Shown here piece after piece: positions 53,726 through 62,176 of a DNA stretch of 64,000 bases (the stretch's first letter is position 1; each line of letters opens with the position of its first letter). The notes beneath the pieces were generated by a model, which ran no database searches, was not told the DNA's origin, and worked only from the letters and a program-made list of their open reading frames with translations. The position numbers and the translations under genes are program-made. The DNA is from JALZKA01 sp963701205 (GTDB lineage Bacteria > Actinomycetota > Thermoleophilia > Solirubrobacterales > 70-9), in assembly GCA_963701205.1 (NCBI GenBank), contig OY969575.1:1736001-1800000 (forward strand), given 5' to 3'.

Positions 53726-55726
53726 TTAGGCCGGTGCGCTCGCGGCGGTTGCGGCGCGCTCGGCCACGAGCTCGACGATCTCGCTCATGATCCGATTGAT
53801 ATCGAAGTCCTTGGGCGTATAGACCTTCGCGACACCAGCTTTGATCAGCTTGCCTTCGTGCCCCGCGGGGATGATTCCGCCAACGAGGACCGGAGCGTCA
53901 ACGTCGCGATCCCGCAGGAGTTTGATCGTGTCCGGGATCAGCTCCATGTGCGAGCCGGAAAGGATGGAGAGCCCGACGACATCCACGTCTTCATCGGCGG
54001 CCGACGCGGCGATCTGCTCGGGAGTCAAGCGGATCCCCTGGTAAATCACCTCCATACCGATGTCGCGGGCACGGACGGCGATCTGCTCGGCTCCGTTCGA
54101 GTGCCCGTCGAGGCCCGGCTTGCCGACCAGGATCCGAATCCGCCGACCAAGCTGATCGGAGACCTCGTCAACCCTTGCCCTGGTCGCCGCAAGCAGTTCT
54201 TCCGATCCGCCTGCCGCCGCGACGCCAACGCCCGTCGGCCCGCGGTAGTCGCTGAACACGTCGCGAAGGACCTGCGACCACTCGCCGGTCGTCGCCCCGG
54301 CCTTGGCCGCGGCGATCGTTGCGGGCATGATGTTCGTGGAGTCATCCTCGGCCGCGGCTTTCAGTCCTGCAAGGGCCGCCGCCACTGCAGTCGGGTCACG
54401 CTCGGACTTCCACCGCTCGAGCGCCTCCTGGCGCAGGCGCTCGACCTCGGGATCCGGGGTCAGGATGCCGCCATCGGCCCCGGCCGTCAGCGGCGAGTCC
54501 TCGGTCTCGGTAAAGCAGTTCTGGCCGATCACCTTGATCTCCTGGCGCTCGATCTTTGCGATTCGCTCGCGGTGGGATTCCACAAGCTGGGCCTTCATGT
54601 AGGGGACCGCTTCGACGGCGCCGCCCTGCTCGGCCACAACGGCCATCTCGGCGTCGGCGCCTGCGACCAGCTCGGCGACCAGGCCATCCATCACCTTCGA
54701 CCCCTCAAAGATGTCGGGGTACTCAAGGACGTCGGTTTCGTAGGCAAGCACCTGCTGGATGCGAAGGCTCCACTGCTGATCCCAAGGCCGGGGCAGCCCC
54801 ATGGCTTCATTCCAGGCGGGAAGCTGAATCGCCCGAGCGCGGGCGCCCCGGCCCAGCGTCACCGCCAGCGCTTCAAGGACGATCCGCTGAACGTTGTTTT
54901 CAGGCTGGGACTCGGTCAGGCCAAGCGAGTTGACCTGAACGCCGTAGCGCATGCGAAGCAGCTTCGGATCGGTGACGCCGTAGCGCTCATGGCCGATGCG
55001 CTCCCACATCTGCGTCATCGCCCGCAGCTTCGCGTGCTCCTCGACGAAGCGCACGCCGGCGTTGACGAAGAACGAGATGCGACCAAAGACCTTCGGGAAA
55101 TCGGCTTCGGCGACTTGACCGCGCGCGCGGACTTCGTCCAGCACCGCGATCCCCGTTGACAGGGCATACGCGATCTCCTGAACCGGCGTGGCGCCCGCCT
55201 CCTGCAGGTGGTAGCTGCAGATATTTGTCGGGTTCCACTTCGGGATCTCGTTGACCGTGAACGCCACCATGTCCGCGATCAACCGCATCGATGGCCCGGG
55301 CGGGAACGCGTACGTCCCGCGTGAGAGGTACTCCTTGATGATGTCGTTTTGGGTGGTGCCCTGGAGCGCTCCCAGCTCAACGTCCGTCTCCTCGGCGACG
55401 GTGCAGTAAAGGCCCAGAAGCCAGGCAGCGGTCGCGTTGATCGTCATCGACGTGTTCATCTCGCCCAGCGGGATCTGGTCCATCAATGCGTGCATGTCGC
55501 CCTTGTGGGCGATGGACACGCCGACCTTGCCGACTTCGCCGCGCGCAAGCTCGGCGTCCGGGTCATACCCCGTCTGGGTCGGCAGATCGAACGCCACGGA
55601 AAGGCCGGTCTGACCCTTGGCGAGGTTCTTCCGGTAAAGCTCGTTGGAGCTGCGGGCGTCCGAATGCCCGGCGTAGGTTCTCATCACCCAGGGACGATCC
55701 GGATCGGGCAGGCGGTGCTCGCTCAT
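53726..55726 (-). CDS. meaA: Ethylmalonyl-CoA mutase, adenosylcobalamin-dependent
   Basis: The protein has 666 residues. The mutase barrel (MRTYAGHSDARSSNELYRKNLAKGQTGLSVAFDLPTQTGYD in outline) is followed by NVQRIVLEALAVTLG and a C-terminal cobalamin domain with D-x-H542-x-x-G in KPGLDGHSNGAEQ. The barrel and B12 domain are in one chain, and the length and opening residues (SEHRLPDPDRPWVMRTYAG) are those of MeaA rather than of the two-subunit methylmalonyl-CoA mutase. It converts ethylmalonyl-CoA to methylsuccinyl-CoA. TAGAAT is six bases before the ATG. Confidence 0.92.
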   Translation of the reverse strand: MSEHRLPDPDRPWVMRTYAGHSDARSSNELYRKNLAKGQTGLSVAFDLPTQTGYDPDAELARGEVGKVGVSIAHKGDMHALMDQIPLGEMNTSMTINATAAWLLGLYCTVAEETDVELGALQGTTQNDIIKEYLSRGTYAFPPGPSMRLIADMVAFTVNEIPKWNPTNICSYHLQEAGATPVQEIAYALSTGIAVLDEVRARGQVAEADFPKVFGRISFFVNAGVRFVEEHAKLRAMTQMWERIGHERYGVTDPKLLRMRYGVQVNSLGLTESQPENNVQRIVLEALAVTLGRGARARAIQLPAWNEAMGLPRPWDQQWSLRIQQVLAYETDVLEYPDIFEGSKVMDGLVAELVAGADAEMAVVAEQGGAVEAVPYMKAQLVESHRERIAKIERQEIKVIGQNCFTETEDSPLTAGADGGILTPDPEVERLRQEALERWKSERDPTAVAAALAGLKAAAEDDSTNIMPATIAAAKAGATTGEWSQVLRDVFSDYRGPTGVGVAAAGGSEELLAATRARVDEVSDQLGRRIRILVGKPGLDGHSNGAEQIAVRARDIGMEVIYQGIRLTPEQIAASAADEDVDVVGLSILSGSHMELIPDTIKLLRDRDVDAPVLVGGIIPAGHEGKLIKAGVAKVYTPKDFDINRIMSEIVELVAERAATAASAPA

Positions 55727-55732
55727 ACGGGG

Positions 55733-55742
55733 ATTCTAGAGT
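55733..55742. promoter_or_regulatory. Overlapping divergent -10 elements (meaA / MBL gene)
   Basis: TAGAAT on the minus strand (55738-55733) and TAGAGT on the plus strand (55737-55742) share the centre of TCTAGA. The first is six bases from the meaA start, the second eleven from the MBL start at 55754. The two polymerases cannot occupy both at once. Confidence 0.45.
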
Positions 55743-55753
55743 TCATTGACCAG

Positions 55754-56596
55754 ATGGCGAAACCGATCGACACGATGCATATGGGCAACGACCGCGTGAT
55801 CTGTGCGTGGGAGGTACGGCCAGGCGTGATCCTTGACCCAGGTCCCGGCGCGTGCGTGGAGACGCTGCTTGCCGGTGTGAGCGCCGAGCCCAAGGCGTTG
55901 CTCCTGACCCATATCCACCTCGATCACGCAGGGGCGTCCGGAGTGCTCTGCCGCAAGTTTCCGGATCTACGCGTCTACGTACACGAGGTCGGCGCCCCGC
56001 ACATGATTGATCCTTCGCGCCTATTGGTAAGCGCCGAGCGACTCTATGGGGACGCAATGGAAAGACTTTGGGGTGAGGTGGCGCCCGTGCCAGCTGAACG
56101 GATCACCACCCTCACCGGCGGCGAAGAGGTGGAGGGCCTCAACGTCCACTATGCCCCCGGGCACGCCCGCCATCACGTCGTCTACCACGACCCCGTGTCA
56201 GGCGACGCATACACCGGCGACGTCGCCGGTGTGCGGGTGCCGCCGGCCGAGCTGGTCGCCGCGCCGACGCCACCTCCCGAGATCGAGGTGGAGGCGTGGC
56301 GTGAATCGCTGGCGATGCTTCGGGAGCTGGAGCCGAGCAGGATCTGCATGACCCACTTCGGAGCGACCGAAGCCGTGGATCAGCAGCTCGATCGGGTGGA
56401 TGAGTGGCTTGACGAAGCGGCCAGAATCGCCTCACAAGACGATCCCGGCGCGTTCGCGGACTGGATCGATGGTCGCTTTGACGCCGAGGGACCGGAGATC
56501 GCGGCCCGTCTGCGACAGGCGATGCCGCCCGATCAACTCTGGCTGGGGCTCGAGCGCTACTGGCGCAAGCGGCGGGAGCGCGAAGCAGACCACTGA
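55754..56596 (+). CDS. MBL-fold metallo-hydrolase
   Basis: The protein has 280 residues from ATG 55754. It has LTHIHLDHAG (HxHxDH), the second His in YAPGHARHHVVY, Asp in YTGDVAGV, and ICMTHFGATE with the last His. The pattern fits glyoxalase-II-like or persulfide-type hydrolases, but the substrate is unknown. It is divergent from meaA across 27 bases. Confidence 0.87.
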   Translation: MAKPIDTMHMGNDRVICAWEVRPGVILDPGPGACVETLLAGVSAEPKALLLTHIHLDHAGASGVLCRKFPDLRVYVHEVGAPHMIDPSRLLVSAERLYGDAMERLWGEVAPVPAERITTLTGGEEVEGLNVHYAPGHARHHVVYHDPVSGDAYTGDVAGVRVPPAELVAAPTPPPEIEVEAWRESLAMLRELEPSRICMTHFGATEAVDQQLDRVDEWLDEAARIASQDDPGAFADWIDGRFDAEGPEIAARLRQAMPPDQLWLGLERYWRKRREREADH

Positions 56597-56673
56597 GCCG
56601 CGCGGGAAAGACCTTGCGGCGACACCGCACCTTTGGGCGCCCGGCCGTGTCTTATCTCTAGGCTGATTCGTTG

Positions 56674-57366
56674 ATGTCACCCAACCACCACACTTCCAGG
56701 CTCCGGATCGCGGCTCTCGCCGTGGCCCTGGCCTCGCTTGCGTTCGCCGCAACAGCGGGCGCCGTCGTCTACATCTATTCCAACGGGTTCGGAACGCACG
56801 GCGCCTACGAGCAGATCAAACAGCTCGGGGGCGGCAAGAAGGCCTGCAAGGAGAAGTATCTGGCTGGATCGAACCAGATGTCGGTAACGCTCAAGGGCAA
56901 ACGGTTTTGCGTTTACACACCTCCCGTCGAGGCCGACAGTGACCAGCCTGACCACGAGGTGATTATGAACGCGCGGTTCAAGCGAAACGGCGCCAAGAAA
57001 CGGGCTCAGAAGGCCACCTACCTCGCAGTCCGGGTTCGCTCCGGCGGTTCAAGCCGGTATGAGCTGGTCGTCCACCCAGCCTTGAAGACATTCAAGATGC
57101 TGCGAAACAGCGACGGGTCGGGGTTGCCCGGTGGCCAGGACAACGTCATCAGGCCGCTCGGCAAGGTGAACTCGTTGCGCCTGCGTGCCAGCGGCGGCAA
57201 GGTGGTTGGCTTCGTCAACGGTGAGCGAGTCGGCGGCTTCACTGACCCCAATGCGAACGGGGTCAAGGGTCGCCGAGTCAACTTCGGCTCCGGATTCAGC
57301 AAGGACGTTCCGGGCGGCCCGGTTGCGTTGATCGAGCGCGTTAAAGTCGGTCTCCCCAACCCGTAG
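56674..57366 (+). CDS. Secreted hypothetical protein
   Basis: The protein has 230 residues from ATG 56674; a TTG one codon earlier is six bases after TAGGCT and is an alternative. The signal peptide ends near residue 30 (ATAGA). The mature part is Lys/Gly rich and strand-forming, with cysteines at KKACKEK and RFCVYT and a closing segment FSKDVPGGPVALIERVKVGLP. It resembles lectin-like or jelly-roll polysaccharide-binding folds only loosely. No family recognised. Confidence 0.65.
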   Translation: MSPNHHTSRLRIAALAVALASLAFAATAGAVVYIYSNGFGTHGAYEQIKQLGGGKKACKEKYLAGSNQMSVTLKGKRFCVYTPPVEADSDQPDHEVIMNARFKRNGAKKRAQKATYLAVRVRSGGSSRYELVVHPALKTFKMLRNSDGSGLPGGQDNVIRPLGKVNSLRLRASGGKVVGFVNGERVGGFTDPNANGVKGRRVNFGSGFSKDVPGGPVALIERVKVGLPNP

Positions 57367-57393
57367 TGGCGGGCGAGTTCCCGAGGTCCGGCG

Positions 57394-57684
57394 ATGAGCA
57401 CCGAAACGGTTGAGCGACCGCGCGTCGCAGGTCCTGGCGGTGGTCTCGGCGGCAACTGGCGCGTCATCGTCCTAAACGACAACCACAACACCTTTGATCA
57501 CGTGGCCAAAACCCTCGCGCGGGTGATTCCGGGGATCAGCGTCGAGCGCGGGTATCGGGTTGCAAACGAGGTGCACTCGTCCGGCCAGGCGATCGTGTGG
57601 ACGGGGTTACGCGAGCCGGCCGAGCTCTATTGGGAACTTTTGGAGCAAGCCGGACTGACGCTGGCCCCGCTCGAGCGGGGCTAA
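57394..57684 (+). CDS. clpS: ATP-dependent Clp protease adaptor ClpS
   Basis: The protein has 96 residues. The core is WRVIVLNDNHNTFDHVAKTLARVIPGISVERGYRVANEVHSSGQAIVWTG in outline. The N-degron pocket signature LNDDxxT appears as LNDNHNT, and the conserved His of VHxxG is kept. ClpS brings N-degron substrates to ClpC/ClpA. The usual Asp at the second ND position is Asn, a small change in the pocket rim. A palindromic hairpin overlaps its stop codon. Confidence 0.87.
   Translation: MSTETVERPRVAGPGGGLGGNWRVIVLNDNHNTFDHVAKTLARVIPGISVERGYRVANEVHSSGQAIVWTGLREPAELYWELLEQAGLTLAPLERG
57664..57681. terminator. Palindrome at the clpS stop
   Basis: GCCCCGCTCGAGCGGGGC is a perfect 18-base palindrome that encodes the last ClpS residues and ends just before TAA. 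It is followed by CTAACC rather than a T-tract. Confidence 0.45.
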
Positions 57685-57730
57685 CCGGCCCGGAATCGAT
57701 CAACCGGCACGGCCTGGGCAGCCGACGCCG

Positions 57731-57752
57731 ACGCCCCCTTTAGAAGGGGCGT
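57731..57752. terminator. Hairpin between convergent genes
   Basis: ACGCCCC and GGGGCGT pair around CTTTAGAA at the end of the minus-strand gene 57740-58099. It could stop transcription from either side. Confidence 0.5.
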
Positions 57753-58099
57753 AGCGTCAGGACCCGGCCGCGGGCGACCGGAGCGGACTCGGCAACGCTC
57801 GTGGCTGCCCGTCGGTGCCTGTGAACGAACCGGGCACGGCGCCGTCCGCGGAGCTGGCGGGCCCTGAGATCAAGCAGGTTGCGCAACTCCTGGGTTCGGC
57901 TGAACGGATCCGCGATCGTCGTCCCGTCGTCGAGTGAGATCGCCGCAAGCAGCCGGCCCTCGATCTCGACGCCAAGCAGCTCCCCTCGTGGCGGGCGAGC
58001 CGCGGAATCGAGTTGGCCCAGTTGCTCGACCGCCTCAGCGTCAGCTCCGGTGAGCCTGCGGATATTGATTCCTGAAATATCTGTCGTTGTGGTTGTCAT
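57740..58099 (-). CDS. Small conserved hypothetical protein
   Basis: The protein has 119 residues from ATG 58099, which has GGAGGTGA six bases upstream, one of the strongest Shine-Dalgarnos in the window. INIRRLTGADAEAVEQLGQLDSAARP, GELLGVEIEGRLLAAISLDDGTTIADPF, then a basic tail RARQLRGRRRARFVHRHRRA resemble a short acetyltransferase-like core with an Arg-rich end. I know similar small proteins from Solirubrobacterales, with no assigned function. Confidence 0.7.
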   Translation of the reverse strand: MTTTTTDISGINIRRLTGADAEAVEQLGQLDSAARPPRGELLGVEIEGRLLAAISLDDGTTIADPFSRTQELRNLLDLRARQLRGRRRARFVHRHRRAATSVAESAPVARGRVLTLRPF

Positions 58100-58164
58100 T
58101 TCTTCACCTCCGTAGGGGAAACGCCGTGGCGTCCGACTTTGTGATGTGGGATCAGTTTCGGCCA

Positions 58165-58176
58165 TTATGGGAATAA
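58165..58176. promoter_or_regulatory. TTAT-GGGA-ATAA dyad upstream of lysR
   Basis: A perfect 4-bp dyad sits in the AT-rich divergent region 58100-58216. ATAAGC recurs at 58206 in GATAAGCTC. This is a candidate LysR-type autoregulatory site, though not a full T-N11-A palindrome. Confidence 0.35.
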
Positions 58177-58216
58177 GCGCAACAGGAAGTTCTATAGTCT
58201 GTGATAAGCTCTACTA

Positions 58217-59143
58217 ATGCTTGATTTGAAGCGATTGCGGATCCTGCGCGAGGTCGTCAGCAAGGGCTCTTTCTCGGCTGCGGCCGACTCGCTCTACCTC
58301 TCGCAGTCGGCTGTGAGCCAGCAGATTGCGACCCTTGAGCGCGAGGTCGGGATGCCGCTTTTGGATCGGACCCGGGACGGGACCAAGGCGACCGACGCGG
58401 GCCGCTCGCTTGTCGCGCACGCCGACGCGGCGATCGCCCGGCTCGAGGAGGCCGAGCGCGAGCTTGAATCGATCGCCGGGCTTGAGGCCGGCGAGGTCAG
58501 GGTCGCCAGTTTCCCCAGCGCGAGTGCCACATTGCTGACCATGGCCGTAGGCGCGTTCACTGCGGCCTATCCGAAGGTGCGCCTGACGGCGACGGACGCC
58601 GAGCCCGAGGACTCGCTGCCGCGGCTGCGGTCAGGCGATGTCGATCTTGCCGTGATCTTTGACTACCCCGCGATCCCGGCCCCCGAGGATCGCGACCTTG
58701 AGCGCACGCTTCTGTTGACGGAGTCGATGTATGTGGCGCTCCCGCGCGATCACCGCTTGGCGGGGCACTCGCGGGTTCGGATCGCCGACCTCAGCGACGA
58801 GCAGTGGCTGAGCGGCGGATGCCCCTCATCCTGCGGCTTGATGGTGATGCAGGCCTGCCGGGACGCCGGCTTCGAGCCTTCCGTCGGTCTCCAGACCGAC
58901 GATTACCACGTGATGCAGGGCTTCATTGCGGCAGGGCTTGGCGTCACCTTGTTGCCGGACCTGGCGCTGCCGACCCTGCGCGACGATGTGGTCGTCCGCG
59001 AGGTGGATCCCACGGCTCCCACACGGCGGGTATGGGCGATGACCCGCCGCACCCGGTCGGGGGCGGCGGAGGCAATGCTGGCGGCCCTTGTCCAAGCCGG
59101 CGAAGACTTCGCCGCGGCCCACGCGGAGCTGGTTGCGGCCTAG
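58217..59143 (+). CDS. LysR family transcriptional regulator
   Basis: The 308-residue protein has the N-terminal winged HTH (MLDLKRLRILREVVSKGSFSAAADSLYLSQSAVSQQI in outline) and a periplasmic-binding-like effector domain (GEVRVASFPSASATLL, GLGVTLLPDLAL). It would act as a tetramer and sense a small molecule. The adjacent ccr gene converges with it, so a regulatory link to the ethylmalonyl-CoA genes is possible but not shown. Confidence 0.92.
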   Translation: MLDLKRLRILREVVSKGSFSAAADSLYLSQSAVSQQIATLEREVGMPLLDRTRDGTKATDAGRSLVAHADAAIARLEEAERELESIAGLEAGEVRVASFPSASATLLTMAVGAFTAAYPKVRLTATDAEPEDSLPRLRSGDVDLAVIFDYPAIPAPEDRDLERTLLLTESMYVALPRDHRLAGHSRVRIADLSDEQWLSGGCPSSCGLMVMQACRDAGFEPSVGLQTDDYHVMQGFIAAGLGVTLLPDLALPTLRDDVVVREVDPTAPTRRVWAMTRRTRSGAAEAMLAALVQAGEDFAAAHAELVAA

Positions 59144-59451
59144 ACCTCGCTGCGCTCGAGCGCAGCTTCGACTGCAAGCGAGTGCCAGACAGGTAGAACG
59201 GGCTTGTGGAAGTAGTCGATCGCGTCCTGGCGCAGGCGAGTGATCTCGTCGGAGGCCCAATAGGCCTCGAAATCAGCCTTGTCGTCCCAGACTGAGACCT
59301 GGCGGAAATGCAGCGGGTTTTCGATGTTGCGCGTCAGATAGGAAGCGCTGGCGCCGGCCGCAAGGGCGCGGTCAAGCGCCGGGCGCCAGACGGCGAGCCA
59401 GCGGTCGGCCCGAAACGGGTTGATGTACCAATCGATGTTGTTGACGTACAT
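59140..59451 (-). CDS. Antibiotic biosynthesis monooxygenase-like small protein
   Basis: The protein has 103 residues. MYVNNIDWYINPFRADRWLAVWRP and RNIENPLHFRQVSVWDDKADFEAYWASDEITRLR fit the dimeric alpha/beta-barrel ABM fold. It follows ccr by 36 bases on the same strand, so it may be co-transcribed with it. No substrate evidence. Confidence 0.72.
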   Translation of the reverse strand: MYVNNIDWYINPFRADRWLAVWRPALDRALAAGASASYLTRNIENPLHFRQVSVWDDKADFEAYWASDEITRLRQDAIDYFHKPVLPVWHSLAVEAALERSEV

Positions 59452-59487
59452 CTGGCGCGTGATCCTATCTCCCGCGAGCCCGTGGGG

Positions 59488-60756
59488 CTACGCGCCGACC
59501 TCAGCCCAGATCGCGCCCGGACCGTCGCCGTCCTTGCCCTCGGCATCGTCAAGGGCGCCGACCCGCGTGGTGATCTTGCCCGCGTGCTTGTTTTCGTGCA
59601 TCAACTGGTGCGCGTCGGGAACACCTTCGAAGCCCATTGACTTCCACAGCACGGGGCGGATCTTGCCCTCGGCCATGAGCTGGTTGGCCTGACTGCACTC
59701 ATAGGCGTTGGCGAAGTGCGACCCGAGGATCTCCTTCTGCTTCATCCACAGGTAGCGCACGTCGAAGTCGAGCGTGTAGCCGGAGGTGGCACCGCAGATC
59801 ACGACCTTGCCGAACGGCTTCACGGTGAACACCGACGTCGGGAACGTGGCCTGCCCCACATGTTCAAAGACGACGTCCGGAGCGTCACCAAGGATCGACT
59901 TGACCTTCTTGGCAAACCCGAGCGATTCCTTGAACCGGGCCTTCTCCTCGTCGGCGGTTTCGCCGCCCTTCCGCATCATCCCGGCGAACTCGTTGCGGTC
60001 GATGTAGTCAACGGCGCCAAGCCGCTTGACGAGCTCGCCCTTTTCCGCCGAGGAAACCACGCCCACGGCGTTGGCGCCAGCCGCCTTGGCGAGCTGCACC
60101 GCGAAGACGCCGAGTCCGCCCGCCGCTCCCCAGATCAAGACGTTGTGCCCGGCCTGGAGCTTGGCGCGGTTCATCAGCATCCGGTAGGCCGTGAAGTAGG
60201 TCAGGCCGTAGGCCGAGGAATCGACCCAGGACAGGTTCTTGGGCTTGGCAAGGAGCTGCTGTGCCTGGACCTTGGTGAATTGGGCGAACGATCCCCACGT
60301 TGTCTCGTAGCCCCAGATCCTCTGGCTTGGTGCGGCCATCGGGTCGAGGCCGTGGACCTCGACATCCTCATAGGAGGCCTGGTTGCAGTGGATCACGACC
60401 TCGTCGCCGACCTTCCAGCGAGTGACACCGGCGCCAACCTTCCAGACGACGCCGGATCCGTCGGAGCCGCCGATGTGGTGGCCGTATTCGGGGTGATCGC
60501 CGTAGCCGAACACCGAGACCGGCTCGCCGAGCGCCGCCCAGACGTTGTTGAAGTTGACGCCCGCTGCCATGACACGGACCGTTACCTCGAACGGACCGGG
60601 TTCCGGCACTTCGATCTCTTCAACCTGGAATGCGTCCTTGGGCTCGCCCTCGCGTTCGGCGCGGATCACCCACGCCGCCATCGTCTCCGGCAGGGTGCCT
60701 GGTTCCACGTCGAGCTTGGAAACATCCGATACGTCTAGGGCCACTTTGTCGATCAA
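59488..60756 (-). CDS. ccrA: Crotonyl-CoA carboxylase/reductase
   Basis: This 422-residue medium-chain reductase adds CO2 to crotonyl-CoA with NADPH to give ethylmalonyl-CoA. It has the quinone-oxidoreductase-like fold with GVNFNNVWAALG (Asn of the CO2 site), GYGDHPEYGHHIGGSDGSGVVW, the cofactor site VLIWGAAGGLGVFAVQLAKAAGANAVGV, and ILGSHFANAYE with His347 at the place of the catalytic CO2-site His. These features separate Ccr from ordinary enoyl reductases. It is the key enzyme of the ethylmalonyl-CoA pathway. Confidence 0.93.
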   Translation of the reverse strand: MIDKVALDVSDVSKLDVEPGTLPETMAAWVIRAEREGEPKDAFQVEEIEVPEPGPFEVTVRVMAAGVNFNNVWAALGEPVSVFGYGDHPEYGHHIGGSDGSGVVWKVGAGVTRWKVGDEVVIHCNQASYEDVEVHGLDPMAAPSQRIWGYETTWGSFAQFTKVQAQQLLAKPKNLSWVDSSAYGLTYFTAYRMLMNRAKLQAGHNVLIWGAAGGLGVFAVQLAKAAGANAVGVVSSAEKGELVKRLGAVDYIDRNEFAGMMRKGGETADEEKARFKESLGFAKKVKSILGDAPDVVFEHVGQATFPTSVFTVKPFGKVVICGATSGYTLDFDVRYLWMKQKEILGSHFANAYECSQANQLMAEGKIRPVLWKSMGFEGVPDAHQLMHENKHAGKITTRVGALDDAEGKDGDGPGAIWAEVGA

Positions 60757-60855
60757 CTCCTGGGTTCTTTGGTTCTAAGGCGAGCCGCGGGATCGTACCG
60801 TCGCCACCGCATGTCAGGTTCGCGTCCGGTTCTGCGACTACCTTCGGGAAGCACT

Positions 60856-62157
60856 ATGGAAGCATCGGAAAGACCACAACTTCCCCTTGACGACGGGGTC
60901 GACGGCACGGTTCGCGCCCTCGATGGCCGGATCGTGATCGAGGCGCTGACGATCGACGACGAGCGCGCCGCGCGGGTGGTGCGCGAGCGCCAACTGGCCG
61001 GCAAGCCCGCCGGGGAAACCGTGCGGAAGGCCGTTGAGATCGGCGCCCGGGTCCTGGATTCAGAGGAGACGGCGGCCAATGTGGACTACGTGCGCCGCGA
61101 ACTTGAGACGGGCCTTGGCGAGCTGGACCGCAAACTCGGCGAAACCCTGGAGGGTGGCGCCGAGCAGATCGCCGAGCAGCTGGCCACAACGTTCGGCGGC
61201 GACGATTCCGTACAGGCCCAGCTTCGCGAGATCGTCGCGACCGGCACCAGGGAACAACTTGAGTCACTGGGCCGTCTGCTCACCACGGATGACGCCTCCA
61301 ACCCGCTCGTGGCGGTGCAAAACCGGCTCGGCAAGTCATTGCTTGAGTCCGAGGAGCGCCACCGCGCCGAGGTCCAAAAGCTGCGTGAATCGCACACAAC
61401 CGAGTCGCGGGCGATGCAGACCCAGGTGGGCGAACTGAAAAAGGAACTCGCCCGCCTGCTCGAACGCGATGACGCCGACGAGCGGGTCGCGTCAGCCGAA
61501 GAGGCCGGAACTCGCAAAGGGTTCACCTTCGAGGAGCGTGTCCACAACGCGATCGAGCGGATCGCGTCGGTGCGGGGTGACTGCGCGGTCCATACCGGCG
61601 CCGAGGGCGCGGAAGGCGGCGGCAAGAAGGGCGACACGCTCGTCGAGCTCGGTGCGGCCGCCGGCCCGAGCCTCGGGCGGGTCATCTTCGAGTCCAAGGA
61701 CAAAAAGCTCTCCAAGAACGAGGCGTGGAAGGAACTGAACGAGAGCATGGCCACCCGCGCAGCCGCCTTCGGAATCCTGGTGGTCGCTGGCGAGGACAAG
61801 GTGCCCTCCGGCCGGCAGCAGCTGACCGAGTACGAGGGCAACAAGCTCATCGTCGCCGTCGATCGGGAGGAGCCCGACTCGCTGGTGCTCGAGGTGGCCT
61901 ACCGGTTGGGCGCGGCCCGAGTGGCGATGGCCCGCGACCGCGAGCTGGACGTTGACGCGGTTGCGGTCCGCGACATGGCCGCGGAAGCGTTGTCGTTGCT
62001 GGGCCAGGCGCAGGCGATCCGCTCGGCGCTGACGGGAATCAAGACCACTTCGGACAAGGCGCGAACAGGTCTCGACACGATGGTCACCGCGCTGCAGGAA
62101 AAGCTCGACCGGATCGACTCATTGGTCGCCGAGGCCGACGCGGCGCAAGTCGACTGA
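60856..62157 (+). CDS. Unrecognised coiled-coil protein with possible PD-(D/E)XK core
   Basis: The protein has 433 residues from ATG 60856. The first half is helical and acidic; residues about 155-220 form a long coiled coil (RHRAEVQKLRESHTTESRAM and following). A globular domain follows with KGFTFEERVHNAIERI, then G-D260-T-L-V-E-L and I-F-E279-S-K281-D-K-K, the spacing of a PD-(D/E)XK nuclease active site (D-x18-ExK), and FGILVVAGEDKVPSGRQQL. The layout recalls DUF2130 or RmuC-type proteins. No neighbour explains it. The nuclease activity is inference. Confidence 0.7.
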   Translation: MEASERPQLPLDDGVDGTVRALDGRIVIEALTIDDERAARVVRERQLAGKPAGETVRKAVEIGARVLDSEETAANVDYVRRELETGLGELDRKLGETLEGGAEQIAEQLATTFGGDDSVQAQLREIVATGTREQLESLGRLLTTDDASNPLVAVQNRLGKSLLESEERHRAEVQKLRESHTTESRAMQTQVGELKKELARLLERDDADERVASAEEAGTRKGFTFEERVHNAIERIASVRGDCAVHTGAEGAEGGGKKGDTLVELGAAAGPSLGRVIFESKDKKLSKNEAWKELNESMATRAAAFGILVVAGEDKVPSGRQQLTEYEGNKLIVAVDREEPDSLVLEVAYRLGAARVAMARDRELDVDAVAVRDMAAEALSLLGQAQAIRSALTGIKTTSDKARTGLDTMVTALQEKLDRIDSLVAEADAAQVD

Positions 62158-62176
62158 GACAGGCGGGAACGCGGCG

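Noticed and set aside
53507..55159. Long plus-strand frame (550 codons) opposite meaA
   Set aside because: It mirrors a strong conserved gene on the other strand and lacks any domain; a shadow.
59716..60738. Long plus-strand frame opposite ccr
   Set aside because: Same reason: a third-position shadow of a conserved gene.
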